From CAG-557 sp045540315 (GTDB lineage: Bacteria > Bacillota > Clostridia > Oscillospirales > Acutalibacteraceae): a stretch of 58,590 nt of DNA. The translations under genes and the position numbers were made by a program. Positions 34,044-42,343 of the stretch are shown one piece after another. The notes beneath the pieces are model-generated. The model worked only from the letters and a program-made list of their open reading frames with translations, searched no databases and was not told the DNA's origin. The stretch's first letter is position 1, and each line of letters begins with the position of its first letter. The DNA is taken from positions 1 through 58,590 of the forward strand of contig JAZQHA010000154.1 in assembly GCA_045540315.1 (NCBI GenBank), read 5' to 3'.

Positions 34044-34107
34044 AGCTCGACAGAATAATTCTTCTAAATGAGATAAGGCGAGCAGGGTGGAGAAAAGGAG
34101 CTTTCGT

Positions 34108-34980
34108 ATGACGTTAAATGCAATTTACACACAAGGGAAAAATATACTTATGAGGGCAGGTTGTGAGGCGCCGGCCTTTGATGCCATGCGTATTTTTGAG
34201 TTTTGTTTTAAATTAAGTCGGCAGGATATAATCTTGCGTAGGAATGACGTAGCAAACGATGTTGATACAGTCAAGTTCCTTGAATTGATTCATCAGCGTG
34301 CGGGAGGACGACCTTTGCAATATATCTTAGGTTATTGGAGCTTTATGGACGTTAATTTGAAAGTCGGTGAGGGAGTGCTAATTCCTCGAGACGATACCGA
34401 AGTTTTGGTAAACACGGCTTTAGAATGTATCAAGGATATTAAGTCTCCTAAAGTTTTAGACCTATGCACAGGGCCAGGAACTATTGCGATAAGTTTAGCA
34501 AAGCAGTGCCGTGAGGCGAATATTGTAGCGGTAGATATATCAGAAGTTGCATTGAGTTATTTGCGCGAAAATATAGCTTTAAATGATGTAAAAAACGTTG
34601 TGCCAATTCAGTTTGACGTACTAAATGGGTCAAGCTTATTTCCGTACATCGATTTTGACATAATCGTTTCGAATCCTCCGTATATCCCCACAAGTGAGCT
34701 GAAAGGTCTTCAAAGAGAGGTCCAAAAAGAACCGAAAATTGCCTTGGACGGCGGAGATGATGGGTTAATTTTTTATCGAGAAATAGCTAAAAGTTGGACG
34801 AGACTTTTAAAAAACGATGGAACTCTTTGTGTGGAAGTTGGAAAAGGACAAGCCCTAGACGTTGCAGCTATGTTTTTACAAGAAGGCTTGAAGGACATTG
34901 TGGTGAAAAAAGACTTAAATAATATTGAGAGAGTTGTGCTCGGAAGAAAAGATAAAAGTGCAAAGCAGAAAGCTAAGTGA
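34108..34980 (+). CDS. prmC: Release-factor glutamine methyltransferase
   Basis: A 290-aa SAM enzyme that methylates the GGQ glutamine of RF1 and RF2. N-terminal helical domain, GRPLQYILGYWSFMDVNLKVGEGVLIPRDDTEVLV, SAM motif LDLCTGPGTIAISLA, and catalytic VSNPPYIP. Start: ATG at 34108 after AAAAGGAG; a GTG seven codons upstream overlaps that site. The tail is Lys-rich and ends exactly where repeat CL9 begins. prfA, the usual neighbour, is absent. Confidence 0.96.
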   Translation: MTLNAIYTQGKNILMRAGCEAPAFDAMRIFEFCFKLSRQDIILRRNDVANDVDTVKFLELIHQRAGGRPLQYILGYWSFMDVNLKVGEGVLIPRDDTEVLVNTALECIKDIKSPKVLDLCTGPGTIAISLAKQCREANIVAVDISEVALSYLRENIALNDVKNVVPIQFDVLNGSSLFPYIDFDIIVSNPPYIPTSELKGLQREVQKEPKIALDGGDDGLIFYREIAKSWTRLLKNDGTLCVEVGKGQALDVAAMFLQEGLKDIVVKKDLNNIERVVLGRKDKSAKQKAK

Positions 34981-35092
34981 GGCCGCGAGGCGCCGAAGGC
35001 TCTTTTAGAGCCTTCGGCCAGCCAGGCACTCAATGAAATTGAGTGCCTGGCCACAAAGAAAATAAATATTTATTTTCTTTGGCCTCGCGGCC
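34981..35092. repeat. CL9, cloverleaf element abutting the prmC stop
   Basis: Arms GGCCGCGAGGC (34981-34991) and GCCTCGCGGCC (35082-35092). Hairpins GCCGAAGGCTCT/AGAGCCTTCGGC, CCAGGCACTCAAT/ATTGAGTGCCTGG and CAAAGAAAATAAA/TTTATTTTCTTTG, with almost no unpaired bases. The first base follows the prmC TGA directly. Confidence 0.92.
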
Positions 35093-35141
35093 GCAGCGGT
35101 ACCAAGGTTAAGCAGCTACACAAAACTAAGATGATGACGAT

Positions 35142-35170
35142 TTGCTTTTATAGTGCGAAACAAGTATAAT
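35142..35170 (+). promoter_or_regulatory. Promoter of the trkA pair
   Basis: TTGCTT (35142-35147), 17 nt, TATAAT (35165-35170), about 40 nt before the first trkA start. It is just downstream of CL9, so these genes need not depend on read-through from prmC. Confidence 0.7.
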
Positions 35171-35211
35171 GTGGCTGTTCAGTTAAATGTTAAGACTAGG
35201 AGGCAACGACG

Positions 35212-35835
35212 ATGAATATACTTGTAATTGGCTGTGGCAAGTTGGGCTCGCGCCTTGCAAATATGTTAAGTTATCACGGGCATGATGTTTCGGTCGTGGA
35301 CAAAAACGAAGAGACGTTTGAGCAACTAGATGATGATTTTGATGGTATGACCGTTGCAGGTATGCCCATGGATATGAACGTTCTTCGAAATGCCGGTGTT
35401 GAAAGCTGCGATGCTGTTGCTGTGGTAACGGACGACGATAATCTTAATATAACGGTTTCGCAGATTGTTAAGGAATTTTTCTATGTTGAAAACGTAGTCG
35501 CGCGTATCACTGACCCAGTCCGAGAAGATGTTTTTCATCAGTTTGGTCTAAAGACTATTTGCCAGACTAACTTAGCTTGTGGAGCATTATACTCGGCGCT
35601 GGTTGAGGAATTTACCGAAAAACAATTACATTTTGGAGATAACACCGTTGGCATTAGTGTTAAAGAGATTGATGCAATTTTTGTTGGACGAACAGTAGAT
35701 GCGTTACCCATGAAAACCGGAGAATCTATCATGGGTGTTTTACGAGAGTCAGGTAAGCTTTATCTTTATGATGGAAGACAGAAAATAGTTTTGAATCCAA
35801 AAGACAAGCTTATTATTAATCGAATTAATGACTAG
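35212..35835 (+). CDS. TrkA/KtrA-type potassium-channel regulatory subunit (first copy)
   Basis: A 207-aa RCK protein: Rossmann N-domain with GCGKLGSRLANML (residues 7-19) and D31 for NAD/ATP binding, then RCK_C (about 135-207), which in many Bacillota proteins binds c-di-AMP. It controls K+ uptake through a TrkH/KtrB membrane subunit that is not in the window. Ribosome site AGGAGG. The next gene is a paralogue, so the pair may form a heteromeric ring. Confidence 0.93.
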   Translation: MNILVIGCGKLGSRLANMLSYHGHDVSVVDKNEETFEQLDDDFDGMTVAGMPMDMNVLRNAGVESCDAVAVVTDDDNLNITVSQIVKEFFYVENVVARITDPVREDVFHQFGLKTICQTNLACGALYSALVEEFTEKQLHFGDNTVGISVKEIDAIFVGRTVDALPMKTGESIMGVLRESGKLYLYDGRQKIVLNPKDKLIINRIND

Positions 35836-35855
35836 ACAAGAAAGGAACGGCGGGT

Positions 35856-36515
35856 ATGAGAATTGTTATTGTGGGTGGCGGAAAATTAGGTTACCACTTA
35901 GCACAAACTATGCTGGAGCGAGACTATGAAGTCGAACTAATAGAGAAAAACAAACTCAAGTGTGCGCATTTAGCAGATGTGCTAGATGTTGAAGTTGTTT
36001 GCGGAGACGGAACAGAAATTCGGGTTTTAGCAGATGCTGGTACACATAAGGCAGACTACTTTATTGCCGTCACGGGGAGTGACCAGGATAATTTGGTGGC
36101 CTCTCAGCTGGCAAAGAAGAGATTTCAGGTCAAAAAAGTCATTACAAGAGCGAATAATCCGCACAACTTAGAGGCTTTTAGAAAACTGGGCATAGAAAAT
36201 GCTGTGAGTAGTACCGAGATAATTACTCGGCTTATTGAGCAAGAAGTCGAAAGTACGGAAATGAGGTTGTTAGCTAGTCTTAACAAAGGACAAGCTGCTA
36301 TTTGCGAGATAGTTGTCCCGCAGGAGGCAAAAGTGAACGGACTTGCTATGAAAGACTTACAAACGCCGCCATCTTCGCTTATTATTTCTATCTTACGCGA
36401 CGAGAAATTGATAATTCCGCAAGGCGATACGAAAATTTATTCCGGTGACCAAATCGTTGCTGTTTGCGGTAGTCATTCACAAAAATCTCTAAAAAAATTA
36501 CTTTCCGAAAGGTAA
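35856..36515 (+). CDS. TrkA/KtrA-type potassium-channel regulatory subunit (second copy)
   Basis: A 219-aa RCK protein, paralogue of the previous one: GGGKLGYHLAQTML (7-20), CGDGTEIRVLADAG, RANNPHNLEAFRKLGIE, then RCK_C with the SGDQIVAVCGS strand at the end. 20 nt after its neighbour, in the same operon. Together with DarA it is a likely c-di-AMP target; this is inference from the family. Confidence 0.93.
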   Translation: MRIVIVGGGKLGYHLAQTMLERDYEVELIEKNKLKCAHLADVLDVEVVCGDGTEIRVLADAGTHKADYFIAVTGSDQDNLVASQLAKKRFQVKKVITRANNPHNLEAFRKLGIENAVSSTEIITRLIEQEVESTEMRLLASLNKGQAAICEIVVPQEAKVNGLAMKDLQTPPSSLIISILRDEKLIIPQGDTKIYSGDQIVAVCGSHSQKSLKKLLSER

Positions 36516-36585
36516 AAAAGATTTTATTTTTTGGAGCATATAACTGCATTTTTTCGGTAACAATATAATCCGGAGGTGCAGTTTT

Positions 36586-37302
36586 ATGAATCAATTAAAT
36601 TTAAATAATCAACCAGAAGAGAAGAAAAAAAAGAAAAAGGGTGCACATTTTTATACGGCAGTTGGTATTTGTATTTTAGCAGTTGGCGTTGCAGGCTACA
36701 CAACATACGATAGTATAAAACGCTTTGCGGGGCCAGGGGAGGATACGCTTGTTTCTAAAACGCAACAAAAGTATCAAGTGCAAACAGCCTTTGAGCCAAG
36801 TGATGATGATTTAGATTTTCCGGTTCCGGATACAGAAGATGTTGCAGAAGTCCCTACAAGTGCATCACCCTTGGCAAAGGAAACGATGGTTGCGGAAGCG
36901 GCTGCTATAATATACCCTACTTCAAAGGATATAGTCAAAGGATACAGTGGCGACACACCGGTTTTCTCCGCGACGTTAAACGATTGGCGTGTGCATAATG
37001 GTATTGACCTTGCGGCAGAACAAGGTAGCACCATAAAGGCGATTACCAACGGTAAAGTGATAGATATTTTCAACGATGAGCTTCTTGGTACGACAATGGT
37101 AATAGAGCATGATGGTGGCTTTACAGCTTTTTACTCCGGCTTGGGTGAAACTACTTTGGTTAACGTCGATGACTCGGTAGAATCAGGACAAGAAATTGCT
37201 TCAATTAACGATATTCCTTGCGAGGCAGCCGATGGGTATCACTTGCACTTGTCTATCAAGAAAGATGATAAATTCATTGACCCGGTGGAAATACTAGGAT
37301 AA
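36586..37302 (+). CDS. SpoIIQ-like membrane-anchored M23 (LytM) peptidase
   Basis: A 238-aa protein: Lys-rich cytosolic start, one transmembrane helix (about 22-42), an acidic linker, and a C-terminal LytM domain with VHNGIDLAAEQGS (zinc H and D) and YHLHLSIKKDDKFIDP (HxH). Zinc ligands are intact. Size and layout match SpoIIQ of Clostridia, the forespore half of the channel to the mother cell; neighbouring gerA genes fit a sporulation role. Another M23 envelope enzyme cannot be excluded. Ribosome site GGAGGTG; own terminator. Confidence 0.85.
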   Translation: MNQLNLNNQPEEKKKKKKGAHFYTAVGICILAVGVAGYTTYDSIKRFAGPGEDTLVSKTQQKYQVQTAFEPSDDDLDFPVPDTEDVAEVPTSASPLAKETMVAEAAAIIYPTSKDIVKGYSGDTPVFSATLNDWRVHNGIDLAAEQGSTIKAITNGKVIDIFNDELLGTTMVIEHDGGFTAFYSGLGETTLVNVDDSVESGQEIASINDIPCEAADGYHLHLSIKKDDKFIDPVEILG

Positions 37303-37306
37303 AAAA

Positions 37307-37340
37307 TTCCCTCTGACATTTGCCAGAGGGATTTGCTTTT
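37307..37340 (+). terminator. Terminator after the SpoIIQ-like gene
   Basis: TCCCTCTGACATTTGCCAGAGGGA forms an eight-to-nine-base stem followed by TTTGCTTTTATTTG, a few bases after the stop codon. Confidence 0.75.
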
Positions 37341-37362
37341 ATTTGTAAATAACCTGTATAAT
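37333..37362 (+). promoter_or_regulatory. Possible promoter of gerA
   Basis: TTGCTT (37333-37338), 18 nt, TATAAT (37357-37362), 45 nt before the gerA start. Forespore sigma-factor boxes were not recognised, so control by sigma-G is not shown by the sequence. Confidence 0.5.
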
Positions 37363-37406
37363 TTGTGAAAAATATGGAAACAATTAACTTCGGAGATGAT
37401 TTTGTC

Positions 37407-38921
37407 ATGATGAAGTTTTTTAAAAATTTGATGCAAACGTTTATAGCTGATAATGAAAAGCCAACTCAAGAGAAACAACATCCGTTAACAGCAGAATTGG
37501 AAAAAAATCTCGAGTATTTTAAGAAATCCTTTGATGAGAGTGCCGACTTAACTGTACGACCGATAAAAATTTTAAATACAAGCGCGGCTATTGTCACGAT
37601 GGAGGGTATGATAAACAAGGAAATGTTTGCAAACAGTGTGATGAATCCTATAGTTTACGCTTTTTGCGAGGAGAATTTATCTGGCGAGGAAAAACTAGAG
37701 TATATAAAAAATAACATTTTGACCATTAGCGAGGTTATGGACGTAGACACCTTTGAGATGGCATTTAAGTTGGTGATGTCTGGCTTTGCGCTGTTGATGT
37801 TCAATGACTGCTCAAAAGCATTGGCTATCGGGGTACAGGGGTTTAACTTTAGAAGCATAGCTGAACCAGAAACCGAAGTCATGCAAAAGGGCTCAAAAGA
37901 GGGTTTTGTGGAGGCTGTGCGTATAAATTTGACCCTTGTTAGACGCCGCATTAAAAATCCCAAGTTAAAGTTTGAGTTTTTATCTGTCGGAGAAACTAGC
38001 CAGACAGATATTTGCTTGTGTTACATTAACGGAACTGTCTCGAACAAAATTTTGAAAGAACTCAAACGTCGAATATCAAAAGTAAACCTTAAGAATGTAC
38101 TCGCCGCGGAGTATTTGATTCCGTATCTCGAGGAAAAAGGTGACTTATCTTTATTTAGTGGGGTAGGCTTTTCTGAACGTCCTGATACAGTTTGCGGGAA
38201 AATCGCTGAGGGACGTATTGCAATATTAGTTGATGGGACTCCAACGGCGCTAATTGTGCCATATTTATTTGTTGAGTACTTTCAAACTATTGATGATTAC
38301 GCGGAAAGGCCATACTTTGCCACGCTGACCAGGTGGCTCAAGTATTTTGCGTTTTTAATTTCGACGCTTTTGCCAGGACTGTATGTAGCACTTGCGGTAT
38401 TCAACCCAGAAGTATTTCCGGATAGGCTCATCAGTAAAATTGCAACAGCTATTGCTGGCACACCATTTCCGTTGATGCTTGAAACATTAATTATTCACTT
38501 TATCTACGAAATAATGCGCGAGGCTGGACTACGGTTGCCTCGACCGCTAGGACATGCAGTAAGTATCGTTGGTGGCCTAGTCATCGGGGAAACTGCAGTA
38601 AATGCAGGTTTAATCGGCGCACCCACATTGATGGTCGTTGCTCTAACTGCAATTTCATCCTACGTCATTCCAAACTTATACGAGCCAACAGCGATTTTAC
38701 GACTTCTTTTTATAATAGTTGGAGGCATTTTGGGCATATGGGGAGTTATGCTTCTTTTTTCTGTACTAATCGTGAACATCTGCGCAAAATCTAGTTTTGG
38801 AATACCTTTTGTAGCGCCACTTGCGCCATTTAATTTGTATAGCCTAAGAGACGTCGTTACGAGGGCCGGATGGAAAACCTTATCGCAGAAAAATAAAAAC
38901 ATACAAAACATGCCACATTAA
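37407..38921 (+). CDS. gerA: Spore germination receptor subunit A (GerA/SpoVAF family)
   Basis: A 504-aa protein of the inner spore membrane. N-terminal soluble part (about 1-300) with the FEFLSVGETSQTDICLCYINGTV block; C-terminal part with several transmembrane helices (RWLKYFAFLISTLLPGLYVAL, LGHAVSIVGGLVIGETAVNAGLIGAPTLMVVALTAISSY). GerA-type receptors sense germinants together with the B and C subunits. Start at ATG 37407 (an ATG follows it); weak site CGGAGATGA. gerB follows after a 231-nt gap that is almost wholly CL10. Confidence 0.95.
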   Translation: MMKFFKNLMQTFIADNEKPTQEKQHPLTAELEKNLEYFKKSFDESADLTVRPIKILNTSAAIVTMEGMINKEMFANSVMNPIVYAFCEENLSGEEKLEYIKNNILTISEVMDVDTFEMAFKLVMSGFALLMFNDCSKALAIGVQGFNFRSIAEPETEVMQKGSKEGFVEAVRINLTLVRRRIKNPKLKFEFLSVGETSQTDICLCYINGTVSNKILKELKRRISKVNLKNVLAAEYLIPYLEEKGDLSLFSGVGFSERPDTVCGKIAEGRIAILVDGTPTALIVPYLFVEYFQTIDDYAERPYFATLTRWLKYFAFLISTLLPGLYVALAVFNPEVFPDRLISKIATAIAGTPFPLMLETLIIHFIYEIMREAGLRLPRPLGHAVSIVGGLVIGETAVNAGLIGAPTLMVVALTAISSYVIPNLYEPTAILRLLFIIVGGILGIWGVMLLFSVLIVNICAKSSFGIPFVAPLAPFNLYSLRDVVTRAGWKTLSQKNKNIQNMPH

Positions 38922-38927
38922 ATAACT

Positions 38928-39131
38928 GAGAGTGCCCCTGCTAAATACTAAGCTGCATCAAGACATAGGGCGCCGCGAGGCGCCGAAGGTCCCGTTGGGC
39001 CTTCGGCCACACCCAAACTCAATTTGATTGAGTTTGGGTGTGCAAAGAAAATAAATAAATATTTATTTTCTTTGGCCTCGCGGCCGCGATGGCGATGGAA
39101 ACAGATAAACAATATCAAATAGGGCACTCTC
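38928..39131. mobile_element. CL10, complete cloverleaf element with perfect 8-bp target duplication, inside the gerA-gerB operon
   Basis: Ends GAGAGTGCCC (38928-38937) and GGGCACTCTC (39122-39131) are perfect inverted repeats. They are flanked by exact 8-bp direct repeats AAATAACT (38920-38927 and 39132-39139); the left one overlaps the gerA stop codon. Core arms GCCGCGAGGC (38972-38981) and GCCTCGCGGC (39075-39084) with hairpins GCCGAAGGTCCC..GGGCCTTCGGC, ACCCAAACTCAAT/ATTGAGTTTGGGT and CAAAGAAAATAAATAAATATTTATTTTCTTTG. This copy shows most clearly that the family moves by insertion. Confidence 0.95.
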
Positions 39132-39152
39132 AAATAACTTAAGGAGCCAAAG

Positions 39153-40238
39153 ATGGAACGAAAAGATGTCATAACAGCACCGCAACTGTTTTCGTTTTTA
39201 TTGTTGTGCAATATAATTACCGGTATTACGTACAACTTACAGATAGCGAAAAGCACCAGTATGTGGGATCATATTTTATCGGCGGTGTTTGCCTTTTTTA
39301 TAAATACGTTATTTATTTTTCCAATTTATAAGCTTCGAAAAATTAATCCTGCAATGAATATAGCTGACCATTGCGCGGTGAGTTTTGAGAGATTAGGCAA
39401 GATATTTTTAACTATTTACGGAATATATTATCTTTTTGCATGTTGCTATGTCCTATCGTTATTCAACATTTTTGTAAGGGATATAATTAACCCAGAGATT
39501 TCGCTTTTTTTGTTAACATTATGCGTGGTTTTGGCGGCCTCGTACGCTGCCTGCAAGGGGATAGAGGGCTTAGCAAGAGCTTGCTCGATAATTTTATTTC
39601 TCATTTGCTTGGCGATAATTTTCATTTTGTTAGCACTTTTTCCACAAATTGAGCCACTGAATTTTTCGCCATTACTCTACAATGGTGTTACAGATACATT
39701 CAACGGCACGCTATATTTGATGTCGCTATCGTTTTTTTTGCCACTTGCTGCAGTTCTTGCGCCGTTTTCTAAGGGAAACATAAAGAAAGCCTTGATAGCG
39801 ACAAACAGTTGTGTTTATATACTTTTTATTTTTTCAATTTTTGTTGTAGTTGGGGCTTTGGGCGACTACCTACAGACACAAAGTTTTCCTCTTTACACTG
39901 CCACTAGTGTAGCGGAGATAGGAGTTTTTCGGCGGTTAGATGCAATTTATTTGGGAATTTTTACAGCTGGGCTGTTTATCATGGTAGCGATATTTTTGTT
40001 TGCATTTTTTCTCGTGATGAAGAAGTTATTTGGATCTAAGCACAGCAAAAAAATAATATTTGGCGGAGATGTTTTTCTGCTGATATTTAGTTTGATGGTG
40101 CCCATTTTTAGGGATGTTGCAAAGTTTTTTTTCGATATAAATTTCATTGTTGTGTTTACGGTTCTTACGGCATTTGTAATTCCAGTTATAATTTTAATAC
40201 GACACAAAATGCAGTTGAGGAAAGGTGAAGAAGGATGA
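39153..40238 (+). CDS. gerB: Spore germination receptor subunit B (permease)
   Basis: A 361-aa protein with ten predicted hydrophobic helices, APC-like GerAB family, thought to bind the germinant in the inner spore membrane. It begins RKDVITAPQLFSFLLLCNIITGITY, like other GerAB proteins. Ribosome site TAAGGAG lies just outside the right direct repeat of CL10. Its end overlaps gerC by 4 nt (ATGA). Confidence 0.93.
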   Translation: MERKDVITAPQLFSFLLLCNIITGITYNLQIAKSTSMWDHILSAVFAFFINTLFIFPIYKLRKINPAMNIADHCAVSFERLGKIFLTIYGIYYLFACCYVLSLFNIFVRDIINPEISLFLLTLCVVLAASYAACKGIEGLARACSIILFLICLAIIFILLALFPQIEPLNFSPLLYNGVTDTFNGTLYLMSLSFFLPLAAVLAPFSKGNIKKALIATNSCVYILFIFSIFVVVGALGDYLQTQSFPLYTATSVAEIGVFRRLDAIYLGIFTAGLFIMVAIFLFAFFLVMKKLFGSKHSKKIIFGGDVFLLIFSLMVPIFRDVAKFFFDINFIVVFTVLTAFVIPVIILIRHKMQLRKGEEG

Positions 40239-41320
40239 TTGCTAAAAAATTTTTTATTATATTAGAATTGACTTTACTGTGCTTTTTGACGGGTTGTAAT
40301 AATGTCTCTGGCCTCGATGAACAAATGATAATTTATGGTATTGGCGTGGACAAAAGCGAAGATAGTTATGAGTTGACTGTACAAGCTTTAAACACGCAAA
40401 ATACCGAGGATTCAAGTTCAAACGACTCGAAAAAAAATGTGACGACAGCGAGTGCCACAGGAAAAACTTTACTAGAGGCGGTAAAGCAGCTTGAAAACCA
40501 AACAGGAAAAAAAGTTCTCTACTCGCATGCGATAGTTTTAATTATTAATGAGGAAACGGCAAAAGATGAGGTAGGGGAGATTGCTCGATTTTTTTCAACT
40601 AACCACAAACTTAGACCAACAGTCGAGGTTTTAATTTCTAACTCTGCTGCTAAGGATATTTTATCGAGAGAGAATAAATTTAATGCCGAAGATATTTTAT
40701 CTATAACGCGAGTAGGTAAAGAAAAAGACGATGCGATTCATTCAACATTGAGATATTTACTTGGCGACCTGGAAAATACATTTAAATCAGCTAAGGTATG
40801 GTACCTTGAAAATGAAGATGAGACAGTAACTTGTTCAAAAATAGCTATTTTCAAAGAGGACAAATTACTCACGGTGCTCGACGAGGAAGGCACAAAAGGT
40901 GCACTTTTACTTCTTGGAAAAACCAAAAATATCTCAGACTATGTTAACATCGATGCTGAAAATATATTTTTTGAGTTAAATAAGGTCAAAACTAATATAA
41001 AAGTCGCGCTAAAAGATGATGTGCCAGTTTTTGAGATAAATTTGAAAACCAACATTGATTTATACAATATCAATAAGAGTATAAACAAAGAGGACGTAAA
41101 AGAAGCGATAAACGAGCGCTTAACCGAGCTGATAAATAACGTAATTACAACTTGTATTAAGGAAAATAAAAGCGATATTTTTAATTTTCACAAGTACCTT
41201 ATGAATAATTACGTTAAGTTTTTCAAAAAAAACTACCACCAAATTGCTGATATTTTAGCCGATACAAAGTATGATCTATTGCTTAAAACTAACGTGCAAG
41301 ACACGAGTTTTAAAAATTAA
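40235..41320 (+). CDS. gerC: Spore germination receptor subunit C (lipoprotein)
   Basis: A 361-aa Ger(x)C family lipoprotein. Signal peptide with lipobox LTGC (C21), then GLDEQMIIYGIGVDKSEDSYELTVQ, the typical start of GerAC. The rest forms the three-domain GerAC fold by length and by the late KVKTNIKVALKDDVPVFEI region. Last gene of the receptor set; overlaps gerB by 4 nt. Confidence 0.93.
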   Translation: MIAKKFFIILELTLLCFLTGCNNVSGLDEQMIIYGIGVDKSEDSYELTVQALNTQNTEDSSSNDSKKNVTTASATGKTLLEAVKQLENQTGKKVLYSHAIVLIINEETAKDEVGEIARFFSTNHKLRPTVEVLISNSAAKDILSRENKFNAEDILSITRVGKEKDDAIHSTLRYLLGDLENTFKSAKVWYLENEDETVTCSKIAIFKEDKLLTVLDEEGTKGALLLLGKTKNISDYVNIDAENIFFELNKVKTNIKVALKDDVPVFEINLKTNIDLYNINKSINKEDVKEAINERLTELINNVITTCIKENKSDIFNFHKYLMNNYVKFFKKNYHQIADILADTKYDLLLKTNVQDTSFKN

Positions 41321-41330
41321 CCAAAAAGTG

Positions 41331-41359
41331 TTGACGAACAAAAAATAAATATGTATAAT
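41331..41359 (+). promoter_or_regulatory. Promoter of the double-glycine peptide genes
   Basis: TTGACG (41331-41336), 17 nt, TATAAT (41354-41359), about 54 nt before the first start codon. Very similar in layout to the promoter at 58434. Confidence 0.8.
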
Positions 41360-41412
41360 TATGTTTGTAGCTGCAAATATGAATATCTTAAAACAAGAAA
41401 GGATTGGTATTT

Positions 41413-41709
41413 ATGGCAAAGAAAAAGTTGGATAAGAACATGATAAAAGATATTTCTGGTGGTAACATTTGGTATGTCTATTCTGGTAACGATGGTAGAT
41501 TAGTGGTATATAACACTAACGGCGTGCAAATTTCTAATCAAACTTTCCATAGTATAGATGATGTGGCAAGAGAAGCATTTGGTTCCATCAACAATAATGT
41601 GGAGCTCGTAGTGGAATTAAAAGCCGGAGATTTGGAAATTTTACAAAATGGAGGTACAATTCCGTTTCTTGAGCGCAAAGGAATGGCCAACCTACAACAC
41701 AATCAATAA
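41413..41709 (+). CDS. Double-glycine leader peptide precursor 1
   Basis: A 98-aa protein. Leader MAKKKLDKNMIKDISGG (1-17) has the form of class II bacteriocin leaders (amphipathic, hydrophobic at -4/-7/-12, GG at 16-17), cut in known systems by a PCAT-type ABC exporter. The 81-aa mature part (NIWYVYSGNDGRLVVYNTNGVQ...) is beta-like, without cysteine, so it is not an obvious lanthipeptide. Start: ATG at 41413 with AAAGGAT. Paralogue of the next gene. No modification enzyme, immunity gene or exporter is nearby; function unknown. Confidence 0.85.
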   Translation: MAKKKLDKNMIKDISGGNIWYVYSGNDGRLVVYNTNGVQISNQTFHSIDDVAREAFGSINNNVELVVELKAGDLEILQNGGTIPFLERKGMANLQHNQ

Positions 41710-41781
41710 CTGATTTGCTTAAAACTTGAAGAATTGCAGCTGCAAAAATAAATATTTTAATAACAGAAAGAATTGATATTT

Positions 41782-42063
41782 ATGGCAAAGAAAAAGTTGG
41801 ATAAGGACATGATTAAAAGTGTGGCTGGAGGCACGATGTTATATACTGGTCTCATTAATAATGGTCGCTATGTGGTATATAACCGTAATGGTGAACCAGT
41901 TTGTAATAATAGTTTCACGGATTTTGAAGACGTTGTTGAATATGCTTTTGGAAACAATGATGTTAATGTTGTTGTGCAGCTGAATGTGGGAGATCTGGAA
42001 AATTTACGAAATGGAAGGGAAATTTCTCTTAGCGGGCGCATCGTAAGGTTTCGAGCGAGGTAA
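41782..42063 (+). CDS. Double-glycine leader peptide precursor 2
   Basis: A 93-aa paralogue of precursor 1: the leader differs at few positions (MAKKKLDKDMIKSVAGG), while the mature part keeps GRYVVYNRNGEPV, FEDVVEYAFGNND, and VVQLNVGDLENLRNG. It ends in a basic tail (GRIVRFRAR) that differs from copy 1. The upstream 45 nt are a repeat of the region before copy 1. Probably a local tandem duplication. Confidence 0.85.
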   Translation: MAKKKLDKDMIKSVAGGTMLYTGLINNGRYVVYNRNGEPVCNNSFTDFEDVVEYAFGNNDVNVVVQLNVGDLENLRNGREISLSGRIVRFRAR

Positions 42064-42090
42064 GCATGACTCGTTGAATTACTTAAAAAA

Positions 42091-42136
42091 TTTGCAGCCG
42101 CAAATATGAATATTTTAAGAACAGAAAGGGTTGGTG
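42091..42136 (+). repeat. Third, orphan copy of the leader-gene upstream repeat
   Basis: GCAGCCGCAAATATGAATATTTTAAGAACAGAAAGGGTTGGT matches the upstream regions at 41368-41410 and 41736-41780 closely, including the ribosome site. The expected ATG and leader are gone; the sequence changes at 42135-42140 to an IS110-like fragment. A third peptide gene was apparently truncated. Confidence 0.75.
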
Positions 42137-42343
42137 ACGTAGGTTGTTAGGCCTTTGTCCAGCAGAAATCCGAGAATGTTGTAGCTGTAACGTCTGGTTG
42201 CCTCAAGTCCTACTTTTATTTTTCTGAATCGTAAGCACAGTAGAGCTATTACCATTGTCACATTGGTCTATAATAAAACCAATTTGCCTCCAGTACAACA
42301 AGTAAAAGCACTGTGGCAAAAAATAATTTTGTGTATATATTTT
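42137..42343 (-). pseudogene. IS110-family transposase remnant
   Basis: On the minus strand, about 42225 down to 42137, an uninterrupted frame reads KIKVGLEATRRYSYNILGFLLDKG..., matching the conserved VGLEATGHYW..L..YL segment of IS110 DEDD transposases. The rest up to rsmI shows no continuous frame. Fragment only; no termini found. The assignment rests on this one motif. Confidence 0.5.

Noticed and set aside
34981..35092. tRNA or tRNA-like gene at the cloverleaf elements
   Set aside because: Arm lengths are wrong, there is no anticodon arm, T-loop or CCA pattern; copies differ in all loops.
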